A DNA stretch of 64,000 nucleotides from Coniochaeta sp. PMI_546 (Eukaryota; Ascomycota; Sordariomycetes; Coniochaetales; Coniochaetaceae), in the NCBI GenBank assembly GCA_021432605.1, contig MU271151.1:868001-932000 (forward strand), read 5' to 3'. The notes beneath the pieces are model-generated. The model searched no databases and was not told the origin of the DNA. It saw only the letters and a program-made list of their open reading frames with translations. Made by a program: the position numbers and the translations under genes. This document shows positions 19,799 through 31,693 of this stretch, piece by piece. The first letter of the stretch is position 1. Each line of letters opens with the position of its first letter.

Positions 19799-22700
19799 CG
19801 CGTATGTTGTCGTAGGTGGCTAATGGTATGGTCTCGATAGACTGCTGTTGACCTTCGATTTGATGAGAAATGATGGTGCTTTCGTCTGTCGGCGGTGTAA
19901 AGTTTTTCGATCGAAGTCCTTGATTGAAGTTTTCGTGATTGCGGCAGGCGAGGACCTGCGGCAGTGCAAGACGTGAAAGCAAATCCTCTTTGTCGAAGAT
20001 CAAAGGGCGTTCTCCCTTTCGGTGACGTTTGTTACGTCCTTTCCTGTTTTCGGCCAGCGGACAGGCTCACTTCCTTGTGGACATCGAAATCGATCGGCCT
20101 ATCTTGCCTCGGGGCTCAAGGTAATTGCTCTATCGAAGGGCGAGCAATCAGGTGAAGAAATCCAGATACAGGGAGTGAAGGAAGGAGAGGCAGGAGCGGA
20201 AACAGAAGCAGAAACTGGTAAGGAGGGTGAGGTGATTCAGCGGTGTTACGAAGCGAGAGACACGAGATGGAAAACGAGTGACTAGGTTTGGTGGGACCTC
20301 TTTGTTGTTGCGAAGGGCGAAGGGGAAGAGAGGAAGAGCGAGGAATGCCAGGGGAGCAGCCGGGGACTGGAGAGAGACTGGAGACCTGAGGACAGGAATC
20401 GAGAGACGCGGCCTCTGACTTTGCAGCGGTTGAGGAGCTTGTCCCTCCCTGGAACCCTTGATTTCTTCGCCGTCCAACAGGCGTGCAGGAAGCGGAAATT
20501 GCGGGTGCGTACCTGCATCACAGTCCCGGCCGCTTTACCCCTTCACGGATGGATCCACAGATCCACCCGAGAGCACCGATCAGCTGCACCACGGTATTTC
20601 TGGGCTTAGCAAGATGGAGTCAGTCCGCGTTGATGGCCAATGACATGCATTTATCGCAGAGACAAATGTAGCTGCTGCCATATCATTGGATTATCCAAAC
20701 CGCCAATATCAATGATCTTATACCATTGGACGATGGGATGGGAAAACCGGGTCCCCCATCAACATCATCAGGCACCAAAATCAGGGGTCGCGATTGCGCG
20801 AAAAATTGGAGATTGTCACTGCAGGGCAATTTGGGCACACCACAGTGTGTGCACAGCCAGCGACCAGACTGGGTGCACCTGCTAGCAATCTGTTATCATA
20901 CACACTGCTGAACCAAGCGCAAAGTATCAATCTGCTAACTGCTTCTCTCTGTTATTTCTGTCGTTCGGTTGAAACTTGTGAAACTTGAAACATCCGCCGC
21001 CAGGCGTGCACAATTTTACCGACTCATCCCCTGATTATCCATGTTCATAACCGGCAGAGCACGCACATGTGATACTTTCCATATATGACCTCCAACAGCA
21101 GCAGCAGCGAACATCAGTCCAACACTCTTCACCATGTGCATCGCCGGCCAGATTGAGGCTTAAATTGGCCTCCTGGTGTGCTCTGTTGGGAATGCGCCAT
21201 TGTGCGCCAGGAAAAACGGTCTGGCATCATGAGGATAAAAGGTCCCAGGGTCGCACTGACATCTGTGTGCCACATGGCTCCTGTTGCCACCCGCCGATAG
21301 TCTGCCAGTCTGCTTTGCCCTTGCAAGGCCGGCAGACGTGTATTGAAGATCAGCGCACGAAGGATCTATGTGTCCGAAGTAAAATATCTTTTTGCCTCGA
21401 GCCCTGTTGATGGCACGCAGTCAAGAGCTTCCCAAGAACCCAGCTCTACAGTGTAATTGACTGACCCCTGCAGGCACTCTCATCGCTTGTCCCAAACATT
21501 TTCTTCGCATTTGTGCCGGCTTGCACAGCCCCAAACAAGCGAAATGGGCGTTCAAGCGGATGAGATTTAACCTCGTATATACGTTGTAAAGACTAAAGCA
21601 AACCAAGCCCAGTGTCCAACAATTTCCACGCAAGAGAGTACAGGAGAGATCACACAAGGTGCTACATACAAAGCCACGACGTATGGCGTAAACCCTGGCT
21701 AGTCTTAGGGCAGATACGACACTTTCTGCCATGAGCACCGACTCCTTCAAATACCATAAAATACCCTGCCGCGAGGCTAGCTCTCATAAACACCAGCTTC
21801 TGTCTTCGATACCTTGGAACAGATCGACACACATTACTTCTACTGCCTGCGGGCCAGCGTCCTCTCACCCTCGGCAGGTGAATTTGTGGAGGAGGAAGTC
21901 TAGACGTGCACCGTCTGGCAACTGCGGTGTTCACCTCGTCGTGACGCAAGTGTCAGCGCCAGGACCGGTTGTTCCCCCAATCGAGTCGTTCTTGAGCATC
22001 CACGGCACTTCCCAATGCAATATGGACTACGTAGTGGCTACTAGCGAAGCACCTTGTACAATGGAATGGGAAAAGATGACGCGGATGGCTGGATATCATC
22101 ACTCCACTACCATAGTCCACTGTGGGGTGAACCAAGATGCCCGACACGATGAGCTCGCGCTTGGCCAGATCCTCGCTTTAGCTAATTGGGATTCTGCCGC
22201 AGCGTGACTGACTGGAAGGTCCGGAGCGGCGTACCATGTCCGACCTTGCCGGTGAGCAGGATACGAGCCTCAAGAACCTCGGAAGCTCTCGCTAATAATA
22301 AGGTCATGCTTCAAATCCTTCAAAGACCAATTCTCGAGGATCGTGGCGCTCCTTCCACTATGGAGACCGCGGCGCAAACTCTTTATACCTGAGAGTCCTG
22401 TATGTCCGAGCCAATAGTGAATCCAACAGAGCATGCATGATCGATACAACTAGAGGCAATGAAGCAATTGTCTCGAGGTGAACACGAATCCCTTTCAGCC
22501 GCCGGTCTTGGCTACATGGTACTACCAAGGCTCAAGTTAACCCGGGGCTAGGATGCCGCAGCCCGGCATATACACGTGTACAGGTGCAAGAATGCCTCCA
22601 GCTTTATGGTTGTCAACGTGTGTCAAATCGCTAAATCGTGCTTGTTCCTGGAGCAGGTACAGTACAATAGACGATAATGTTGGATGTGGAGCGCAGCAGG

Positions 22701-23046
22701 ATGATGCGAGTACATCCTTTCCGCAACATCTATGTGTGGGAGTGTCCCGTGTCTTTACTTTCTTGTATGCTGTCGACAGTACCTACTGTGTAGGTTAACT
22801 GCATCATCAGTATTCGACTACTCGTTCCTTAATCGTTCTGGTTATCACTGTCAATGCCGGAGCTAAATCATGACTAATCGAGCCATTGAGATCTGTGCAC
22901 CCAGTTATGCCGTGCATGCTCAGTTCGTAGCCGGTGATAGCCGGACTCACCATGAACGTCATATGCGGAGTAACAAAACACGGACAACGTCCTGTGCTTT
23001 CCTCAACCAGCGACACTGGCTGTGATCAAGAAGCCACCCGTCAACC
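19799..23046. other. Gene-poor 3.2-kb region
   Basis: The first kilobase is probably the promoter and leader of wsc1 (minus); the final few hundred bases are that of the AUH-like gene (plus). Between them I found no frame with a recognisable domain, no tRNA, no transposon termini and no tandem array. Short frames up to about 158 codons near 21731-22207 have no family resemblance and no convincing start context. Confidence 0.45.
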
Positions 23047-24225
23047 ATGTCTCCCAGAATCCAGCTTGCTACGGGCGCCCCGGCCGCTTTTCTCGGCCGG
23101 GTACGGTGTTGCAATGCCGCGCTCCAAGCTCGACCGTTCTTGCGCCTCGCCTGCTCCGGGCAGCGATCTGCCTACTCGACCGACTCGAGCTCCGCCAACG
23201 CAGGACCCATCATACGCGTGACCGATATACCGGCTCCCCATTCGGGTCACATCCGGATCCTCGAGCTCAACAGGCCGGGGGCACGCAATGCCATCTCCCG
23301 CGCTCTGCTCTACTCGCTGCGGGAGGAGATCGATGCGGTGCACGCGCAGTACGATGCGGCAACCGGGCACGAGATTCCCCAACCGTCTTGGAAGAAGAGG
23401 TTCGGCGGAGTCGCGGGCGAGGACCAGAAGGGCCCGACTAGAGCTCTGATTATCGCCTCGGCCGTTGACACGTCGTTCTGTGCAGGAGCTGATCTCAAGG
23501 AAAGAAAGGGCTTCACACCAGAAGAGTGCGTTCGCCTTTCTACTTCCGATTGAGACGTCTTGGGGTGACATGAGCTACGACTAACATGATACTTCGCTGC
23601 ATCTAGGACAAGTGCGTTCCTCACCGTCCTCCGCCAGACCCTGACACATCTCTCGACGCTACCTATCCCGACAATTTCGGCAATCAGCTCGATCGCCCTC
23701 GGAGGCGGCCTCGAGCTGGCGCTAGCCACACATTTTCGCGTGCTCTCTTCGCAAGCCGTCATAGGACTGCCGGAGACGCGCCTAGGGATAATTCCAGGCG
23801 CCGGTGGCACTTACCGGTTGACGAAGCTGATCGGCGCAGCTCGTGCTCGCGACCTCATCCTGACCGGACGGCGTGTGTCCGCTCCGGAGGCATACTTTCT
23901 CGGCATCGCGGATCGCCTTGTGGAAGTGCTGCCCGACTCCGAAGAACAGGCTAAGGAGTGGGAGGCTATGAAAGAAGAGGAGCGCAACAAGGTAGTCTTG
24001 GCGAAGGCGCGAAACTACGCTCTCAGTGAGGCCGTGAGGTTAGCTGGCGAGATTAGCGAGGGAGGTCCGGTGGCGATCAGAGCGGCGCTGAGGGCGGTCA
24101 TGGACCCGTCTCCGAGCGAGGAGGTCGAGAACAAAATGTACGAGAGAGTAGTGGCTACGGAGGATCGCAACGAGGCGCTGAAGGCCTTTGCCGAGAAGAG
24201 GAAGCCGGTCTTCAAGGGACGGTAA
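23047..24225 (+). CDS. Mitochondrial AUH-type enoyl-CoA hydratase (methylglutaconyl-CoA hydratase)
   Basis: Exons 23047-23525 and 23607-24225 give 365 residues, joined across an 81-nt GTGCGT...CTAAC...CTAG intron. The N-terminal 45 residues are Arg/Ala/Ser-rich without acids, as in mitochondrial presequences. The crotonase fold follows. FCAGADLKER is the hallmark of AUH proteins, and IALGGGLELALA and the Glu of GLPETRLGIIPGAGGT complete the CoA-binding/oxyanion and catalytic parts. AUH hydrates 3-methylglutaconyl-CoA in leucine breakdown; mammalian AUH also binds AU-rich RNA, which is not implied here. An insertion around KKRFGGVAGEDQK between strands is longer than in short-chain hydratases. 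Other enoyl-CoA hydratase functions are possible. Confidence 0.88.
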
Positions 24226-24822
24226 GGGAGACGCTATCTTGCAATCGTTTAGAAACGTGCCGTATTTCTCTGAAATCATGGCGGTTCCAGCCTGGGTGAG
24301 CTTAGAGCAGCTTTAACTCGGCAAGTTTGTACTCAAATCGTGGACACGAGTATGTAGCTCCAAGGTCACGATAGCCATCACCACCATTTCTGAGTCGTAT
24401 CTGTACTGTATATATACACGTACGCAGCCCTGCATGTAGCTAACTCTGTGCCATTCATGATCTGCGAATTGATGCAACCCATTGGGATAAGATTGTGCAA
24501 TGCTATTCATTGGACGTCATCAGTGGACCGTAGCTGCCATCACATGCGGACCGCCATCGTCACAGCTTGGAAGCTCAGAGCTGCAGGCCCCCCCAATGAC
24601 ATCATCCGCACTTCATCATCGGTTGCGCCTTACACGAACGAGCCTCAAATAAAAGGCGAAGACAACCTCGACTCAATATACTTTGGTCAGTCAGTTCAAT
24701 TTCAAAGTCCAATTCCATTCTCAGATTAACTTGCCTTACCTTTAATCATCAACACAAACCATACCACACTCGCATTTACTTGATTCTTCACAAACGCCAT
24801 CTACCAACACACACAAATCACC
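24226..24822. other. Intergenic region, promoter of the LEA-like gene
   Basis: No gene recognised. The last 150 bases are CA/CT-rich and lead into a good ATG context (ATCACCATGTC), as expected of a highly expressed fungal gene. Confidence 0.45.
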
Positions 24823-25355
24823 ATGTCATTCATCACGGAAACCGCTGCCCGCCGTGTGGCCACCCTCCAGATCCCCCGCACACTTGCCTCGTCAGCACCA
24901 CGTGCTGCTTTCTCGACGTCAATCCAGTTCCAGAAGTCGGCAGCAGAGACAGCCAAGGATGCCTTGAAGACCGTTGACCGCGCCGTGAGCGACAAGCTCG
25001 TCGACGGCATCAACGTCGGATGTACGTTTCATTACCCCCTCATAAGCACATTTTCTATTACGCGTTTCCTATGTGACTCGTAGGACTACTCTTCATGATT
25101 GAATATGACTAACGATACTTTTTTTTCCCAGCTACCGTTGCCCAGAAGGTCAAGGAAGTCAGCGAGGACGTTGTCGGATCAAAGTCCACCGGTGCCGCTG
25201 CCGAAGCCAGCGGGCAGGCCAAGGGAAAGGCCAGCGAGCTCGCCGGTGAAGCCAAGGGCAAGGCTGACGAGCTTGTCGGAGAGACCAAGGGCAAGGCGAG
25301 CGAGCTTGCTGGCAAGGCCAAGGGTACTGCCGAGCAGGCTCAACGGAAATTGTAA
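24823..25355 (+). CDS. Small mitochondrial LEA/CsbD-like stress protein
   Basis: Exons 24823-25021 and 25132-25355 give 140 residues; the 110-nt intron has GTACGT, a GACTAAC branch and a T-rich CCCAG acceptor. The N-terminus is Arg/Ser/Ala-rich and ends near RAAFSTSI, a plausible mitochondrial cleavage site. The C-terminal half repeats an 11-residue Lys/Ala/Gly-rich unit: GEAKGKADELV, GETKGKASELA, GKAKGTAEQAQ. This is the pattern of group-3 LEA and CsbD-like proteins, which are disordered in solution and become helical on drying or at membranes. A stabilising role during desiccation or oxidative stress is inferred. No enzyme motif is present. Confidence 0.82.
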
Positions 25356-25840
25356 GACTATGGAGGGCTTATCTGTTTTTTCTTCATCCGCTCCCATGGA
25401 CGACATCATGTCACACAGAAGGAGACAAGAGATTCAAGAGATTGGTAGCGAATGACGGATGGCGGATCAGGAGAGAGATGGAACTGTATAATACCTGATT
25501 GCAGATGGATATCGCATCGCCGGTTTGCGGTGCGAGGCTGTTTTTCATGATGAATGCTACGACATATGCTAATCCCTCCTGCTGCCTCGCATGATGTTCG
25601 GAAACTGACGACGTCTGCAATCGATTTGGGCTCGCGTGATTGGCCGTCTGCAGCTACGCAAGGCAGCCATGCATGCACATCGCTGCAAAATAACTCAGCC
25701 GCAACCACACCGAGTTATGCATATATAATTTGAGTACGAGACCATGGCGGTGCGCCAGGCGGAGACATATTTTGCTGCCAGAGGTGGCTCCTATGGCACA
25801 AGGCACATCACCACTGAGCTGAAAGAGACGAACTTGAGCA
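25356..25840. other. Intergenic region upstream of the HET-domain gene
   Basis: No coding or repeat feature recognised. A TATATAA-like sequence occurs near 25722-25728, about 115 nt upstream of the HET gene start. Confidence 0.4.
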
Positions 25841-28159
25841 ATGAAGGCGGACCAGGGACCCGTTAACGGGCAGTTGAGGACAAACGTGTTGGCAGGTCAT
25901 GATCAGGAACCCGGTCCGCTCACTGACTCGCCAAGAAGGAGTACGGGGTTTCCTTACCCGCCTCTTCCGTCAAATGACGGTCTACGAGTCCTCAACCTGC
26001 TGCCGGGGAACTTCTGGGACCCCCTGACCGGCAAGCTGGAATCGGTCCCGTTCTCGGCGAAGCCACGGTACATCGCGCTGTCCTACACTTGGGCGGACCC
26101 CGATCCGGACTATGCGACAATACCCTCTATGCCAAGAGAGGAACCCGTCTCCGTGGCTATTCCTGCTACTGATAGTGACACGGGAGATGAGGCTGCTCTA
26201 CCGGTGAACAAGGCTAAGCGGCCGCACATCAACATTAATGCAGCATCGCTTCCCCTGTTCCATAACCTCTCCCTTGCTCTGCGCTTCCTGCGCTCGCCGA
26301 CGCACTCCCTACCTCTCTGGGTTGATGCGATATGCGTCGATCAAGCTAACATGGACGAGCGCAACGCTCAGGTTGCCTTGATGGCTTTCATTTTCAAGCG
26401 GGCTGCCGGAGTCATCAGTTGGCTCGGTGTACCGAACCTCGAGGGCAGACCGGCTCGCAGGGGAAGCGCCTTTGGTAGGCGTAACGAGCGGTCCGATCTG
26501 CGAATGCTCTGGGAGACCCGGACCAGTCACCACATCGCCGGGCGCTTTGCTGACAAGGCTGTAGGGCCGGACCTTTTCAACTTTGTCAAAGATTCCATGC
26601 CACCGCTGCATTTCGACGAACGAAACAACGACGGTAATCCACTGCCCGTCCTCCGCAAAATAGCGACCGGTGATCGTATGCCCCGAGTCCACGATAATCC
26701 GTACTGGAGCCGCTTGTGGGTGATCCAAGAGGTCTGTCTGCCCAGCAACCTCGCTTTCGTGTTCGGTGGTGAGGTGTGGCCCGAGGCCCTCTTGCGGCAA
26801 ATCCTGGTGGCCGCGGAGACGATTTCGGGCCGTGTCCTTGTCGCGCAACAACCGGCCGAGATGACCATGGGGAAGCTGCTGGCTGCCCGAAAGGAGCGGT
26901 TCACCGACGCCATGAGGCTCGAATCGCTGATCGAACGTTTCATGCGCAGCGGTTGTGCCGAGCTGAGGGATCGCGTCTTTGGCCTGGTCGGTTTAGCCAA
27001 CGACGTTGACTCCTTTGCCCTGGACATCATGCACCCGCAGCATCGGCTCCTCACGGAGGACAGTGCTCAGGGACGTGGACGTGGTTCGCTACAGATCGAC
27101 TACACTCGAAGCTTCTACGACATATGGCGCGACGTCGTCTCGTACATGTATTTTCGGGCCAAACCGCTGCTTGATTTTGGAAAAGAGACTACGGGGATGG
27201 AGGACGAACGCAGAATCAGGGTGGTCAGGTTTGCAGGCGTTGTCCAAATGGCGTTTGAGGGGAAGGTAGAAGAAGAAGCTCCAAGGATGCCGAAGCCACT
27301 GCAGGGCACAGTGAGGAAAGCAGACTTGGAGGTGTCATCCGCTGCGATCAGAGGTCGAAGTCCTGGAACACGTCCATTCCGCGCCGGTGTAGGGACACTC
27401 ATACCTATGTCTGTGGCTCACCCCCCGGAAAGACAGATGATCCAAGCGAAAGGTTACGTCGCGGGGACCGTGGTGCATATTGGTCCTACATATGGAGAGT
27501 TTGTCGGCTCGTACCTCCAGCAGCAACGCTGGCTAGCGAGCTGGGACACACACTACCCCGAAGCCCGCGACCTCGAGAAGCTACGGCAGATGGAAGAGAG
27601 TTACTCTGCCAAGATAATAGACTACTCAGACACTGCTGTTGCGCGGATTCGCCACATCAACAACGATGACACGGTATGCTGGAACGTATTAGGCGTGGTT
27701 CCACCAACCACGGATTTCCCTGGGTTCTTCCCGCACCTGAACAATGACTCGGAACCGGTGCGATTCCTCGGCAGTGACTTCTGCATGGGACTCGCGCCGG
27801 CCGGAGTGCATGTCGGGGACCTGGTGGTCCGGTTCTGGAACTGCGATGCGGCTGTCATTGTGCGCAGAGGTAAAGGATTCTATCCAAGTTGTTATGGATT
27901 GGTCGGCCGGGCCGACGTCGCGGAGCCACATGGCCAGCGGAGAGACGGTATGGACGACACGGCCAAGGATGCCATGCGAATTTTCGGCGGTGACGGCGCT
28001 GCCGGTTCGGCCGGCGCCGGCGTAGATCGGGTGTTGCCCAAGCCGCTGCAGGGGCGCAGTTCTAGCCCCAATGCCAGCGGAGGGCCGAGGACAAAGGCCA
28101 TGTATGTCCGGCTGGACTTTGAAACGCTGCAGTTGATCTCTTCGGGAATTGCTCTCTGA
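25841..28159 (+). CDS. HET-domain (heterokaryon incompatibility) protein
   Basis: Uninterrupted 772-residue frame from an ATG in AGCAATGAAG. The three HET blocks are clear: YIALSYTWADPD (about 85), LWVDAICVDQANMDERNAQV (about 160) and WSRLWVIQEVCL (about 290). The second is followed by the usual MAFIFKRAAGVISWLG. The C-terminal region with GDLVVRFWNCDAAVIVR and YGLVGRADV is also common to large HET proteins. HET domains are TIR-like and trigger cell death when incompatible strains fuse; most genomic copies have no assigned allele recognition role. No NACHT, ankyrin or WD repeats are fused. It is not next to an obvious partner gene. Confidence 0.88.
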   Translation: MKADQGPVNGQLRTNVLAGHDQEPGPLTDSPRRSTGFPYPPLPSNDGLRVLNLLPGNFWDPLTGKLESVPFSAKPRYIALSYTWADPDPDYATIPSMPREEPVSVAIPATDSDTGDEAALPVNKAKRPHININAASLPLFHNLSLALRFLRSPTHSLPLWVDAICVDQANMDERNAQVALMAFIFKRAAGVISWLGVPNLEGRPARRGSAFGRRNERSDLRMLWETRTSHHIAGRFADKAVGPDLFNFVKDSMPPLHFDERNNDGNPLPVLRKIATGDRMPRVHDNPYWSRLWVIQEVCLPSNLAFVFGGEVWPEALLRQILVAAETISGRVLVAQQPAEMTMGKLLAARKERFTDAMRLESLIERFMRSGCAELRDRVFGLVGLANDVDSFALDIMHPQHRLLTEDSAQGRGRGSLQIDYTRSFYDIWRDVVSYMYFRAKPLLDFGKETTGMEDERRIRVVRFAGVVQMAFEGKVEEEAPRMPKPLQGTVRKADLEVSSAAIRGRSPGTRPFRAGVGTLIPMSVAHPPERQMIQAKGYVAGTVVHIGPTYGEFVGSYLQQQRWLASWDTHYPEARDLEKLRQMEESYSAKIIDYSDTAVARIRHINNDDTVCWNVLGVVPPTTDFPGFFPHLNNDSEPVRFLGSDFCMGLAPAGVHVGDLVVRFWNCDAAVIVRRGKGFYPSCYGLVGRADVAEPHGQRRDGMDDTAKDAMRIFGGDGAAGSAGAGVDRVLPKPLQGRSSSPNASGGPRTKAMYVRLDFETLQLISSGIAL

Positions 28160-30228
28160 AGGGATGTACGGAGGTGTGTCCAATTTCAGGATACGTATGC
28201 CCAGAATTAGACTGCTTCCCGGCTGGTCGGGAACGGGCGACTTGGAGGACGAGACCCCCTTTGTCTTGATCCCCAAGGGCGGCGGGGAGGATGACGCGGC
28301 CATCTGTTTCCCTCAGTCCCAAGAGTGCCGTGGATGTAACATTGGCACTAGGCAAAAGCGGTAGGACTTTTGCCGCAGCCTGGTTGTTTTAGTTGGACAG
28401 TCTGTTACCCTTGTGTCGTGTAAGACATCATCAAGTCTAGGGTAGTCACTAAGTCTAGTAGCATCTCATTTGTGGTCGACTCTATCTGTGGTTCTGCTCT
28501 GCCACAGCTCGCCATCAACGGACTTCATTTTCGAGCTGAGGTTCTGCAACTTCAAAGCAAGTTAAGTTAACTTCTCGCATCATCCCGTCCGGAAGTTGGA
28601 AACCCCCTGCGCGGGTCCGTCGTTTCGAGATGTTGAGATTCTAGAAAGATTGGCTAGCGCGGCAAAATCGGCACTGGGACAGTGGGACATGCAACCGTTG
28701 CTTCCGCTGTGGCTACTCGCAGTAGCGCCAGCATCACCCTCTAGCTCCAGTGGTAGCTCCCCCCTCAGGGGTTGCATTGTATTCGTTTTCCTGAATGCTC
28801 TCACGAGGGCTCCTCTGCTCCTGTCTTTTCACTTGTCTGAGTGCGGAGCTTTGGATTTTAGATATTTTTGAACACACCAACTTTGAATAAAGAGGCTGGG
28901 GGTTTATGCCGTGACATTTGCCAGCAACACCCAGCACCCAAGGGGATACCTACTATAGTACAGTAGGTACCTATGCTGAGATTTGAGTCCCACAGGCTGG
29001 GTACACTAGACACTTGGCAGACCACAGCCGAGTTTTGAAACCCTCGGAATCCAAAGATTACCTTACATAATATACGTCTCTGCTGGGTGCGGAAGTCAGG
29101 GAATAAGGTAGGTAAGTACACGTGTAGAGGTATGTGCTTCGTCTCTTCGGTTTATTTCTGCAGCTACACATTTACAGAGAGAAGTTAAGGTCCTTCGGTT
29201 GATTTTTAAGTGTACCTTATGTACCTCTATGCCTCACTACCGTACCTTATACAGTAGTATGTGGGGGAGTGAGAGAAAAGCGGTACCGGCACCGTTGAAC
29301 GCACCATCAGGGTTCTTCTCTTGTGGCGTCCGGGACTTGCATTAGCGGCATTGCCCGCTGAACGCCAAGGCCTGGACAAGCAGGTCCCGAATGCAATTGT
29401 TACCAGTCGCCAAGCCCCGCATCTCTTGGCGACCACAGCACTGTCTTGCCTCCATTTCACGACTCCATTTGACTCGAGGCTGGGATCCTCAAAGCTCGTC
29501 CTGTCTTTCCTCTACAGTAAGCTTACACTTGGGAAAAAGCCATCCATTCGTTTTGAGCTTCTGTCCCTGATCCCGTCTGGAGGTTCTTTGGCATCATCAA
29601 TGCTTTGAACAGTGCTCAGATTCCAATTACCGCTCTTCCGATTATTCATTAGCGGAGCAGACGAAAGAGAAGCCATGATCCGTGACATTTCCCATATTCT
29701 TCGACGCGACTAAGGACTGGCAGCCTCGGCCTTGCTTTTCTTTTCTGTATTGTACAATCAAATATTCTGTCACGGACTGACTGAGCCCGCACCATCTCGT
29801 TGGTCGCTGTCCTGTCCTTGGTGGTCGGTCTTCTTTCGTTTCAAGGCCGCCACTTGCCTGTCATTCCCTCATCAGCCTTACCTTCGAGTATATACATACA
29901 CACGACTATATTTTCGTCTCCTCAGCGAGGACACAATTCGAGCAGCATCACGGATATACATCAACTTCGCCTTTTTTGGGTCAAACAAAGGTCCTGCCCG
30001 AGTCGCCGCTATATTCCCCGCTCACCTATACTCTCATCCTAGCCTCGCAGGTGTGAAGTAGGACGACTCTTCTCTGTGGTACACTCTCTGCACCTCACCA
30101 GTCTCGGACGAGTACTTGCTGGCCAACCTCGTTTACCTTGGCGCCTGTGTATGGTGGTCATTTCCAAGAATCTCAGTCACATCCTTACCAGGGAAGTTGG
30201 AGAGGTGCTGCTGCTGTTCTAGTCCAGT
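28160..30228. other. 2-kb intergenic region
   Basis: No gene recognised. It contains an AGGTACCT palindrome at 28965-28972 next to a short inverted pair (CCTACT/AGTAGG), and several TACCTTA-type motifs near 29214-29250. The part after about 29600 is pyrimidine-rich and probably forms the promoter and 5' leader of the acyltransferase gene. Confidence 0.45.
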
Positions 30229-31693
30229 ATGGCCATAGGCAAGGAAGGGAATGTGAAGTGGGTGGACGTGAGTAGACCATGGAAGCTCCTTGATCGATCG
30301 CAATATCTGCTTCATAACACTGCGCGATAACTAACAAGCCATTCTCCAGGGTTTGCGCGGGATGGCATCGACGCTTGTGGTGCTGACGCACATTGCGCGC
30401 GCCTTTGACGGCGACCTATTTCTGCCTACAAGCCAAGAAAATTTACCTCCGCGGCTTCTGCAGTGGCCATTCTTTCGCATCCTTGTCCAGGGTCGTATAG
30501 GAGTTACAATCTTCGCTTTCGTCACCGGTTACGTCTGCGCGCTCAAGCCGATACGTCTGTGTCTGCAGGGCAACCAGGAGGCCGCATTCGCGTCCATCGG
30601 CAAATCCGCCCTTCGCAGAGTACCACGGCTCGTCTTACCGGCCGCCCTTGCCACCACCATCATCTGGTTCCTGACGCAGTTCGGTATATTTCTGGTCGCC
30701 AAGAGGTGCGATAGCTGGTGGGCTGGTGCCACGAGCCCGGATGCGACGCCATATCTGGGCGACTCTATCAAGAGCTTGATCAGCAACATTGTCTCGACAT
30801 GGACCCAGGGAAAGAATGATTACGATGGCAACCAGTGGACACTACTTCCCTTGTTAAAAGGCAGCATCTGGGTTTATGTGTTTATGGTGGCCACGGCCTT
30901 CACTCAGCAAAAGTACCGCATGCTCGCGAGCTTTGGCATGTGGCTGTACTTCTTCATCGGGTCTGATTGTAAGTTTGATGCGGTCGCCGTATGACCAAGG
31001 TCCATAGATAACATTCGCTAACTGGTGAACCTTTCTTTTCCTTTAGCTGCCTTTGGGATGCAATTTTTCTGGGGCGTGCTGCTGGCCGACCTCCAGAATA
31101 ACGACACCGCGAACGCCTTCCTGGCCGAGCGCCGACGGTTATGTCGTATACTGTCCGTCATCTTCATTTTCTTAGGACTTTCAATTGCATCCTTCCCTGA
31201 AGGTCACGCCGAGTGGATGGCATGGTCACGTGTGGAGCTTGCCATTCTCAAGCCAATACTCCCAAACGACCCCGACTTCCCACGATTCGCCTCCGGCATC
31301 GGTCTCGAACTCATCGCCCTCGGCTTGCACTTCAGTCCATGGCTGCGCGACCTCCTCTCTAGCCGCTATCTCCTGTGGCTCGGCAAGCAGTCTTTTGCCG
31401 TGTACCTGCTCCACGGACCTCTGCTGAGATGGATCCTGGTCTGGATGCTCTACGGCGTCAGCCTTCCGGCAGACGTGTTGAACGACAAGGGGGAAATGGT
31501 CCCCGGGCCGGCATTGCCGTTTCCGAGCAGAGCTAGATACATCACTGCGCTGGCCTTCTGGATACCGCTCAATTACGGCGTTGCCTTACTTTGGACGACT
31601 TATGTCGATCCGTGGTGTGCTCGGATGACGGAGCGCTTGGTTGGACATGTGCTATTGAAACGGAACGAAAAGGGGGCTGTGCTGCCATCATAA
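30229..31693 (+). CDS. Acyltransferase-3 family integral membrane protein
   Basis: Three exons: 30229-30267, 30350-30968 and 31047-31693, giving 434 residues. The 13-codon first exon ends WVD and joins across an 82-nt intron (GTGAGT, AACTAAC, CAG) to GLRGMAS, restoring the typical xDGLRGxA start of this family, with the His of VVLTHIAR that is essential in these enzymes. Several hydrophobic spans follow (FFRILVQGRIGVTIFAF; ILSVIFIFLGLSIA; YLLWLGKQSFAVYLLHGP). Members transfer acyl groups to sugars, sterols or secondary metabolites in membranes. The substrate here is unknown. It is about 5 kb from the polyketide locus with Nup37 between, so membership of that cluster is doubtful. Confidence 0.87.

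Noticed and set aside
21731-22207. Plus-strand 158-codon frame in the gene-poor region
   Set aside because: Composition is unlike the neighbouring genes and nothing is recognisable; treated as chance.
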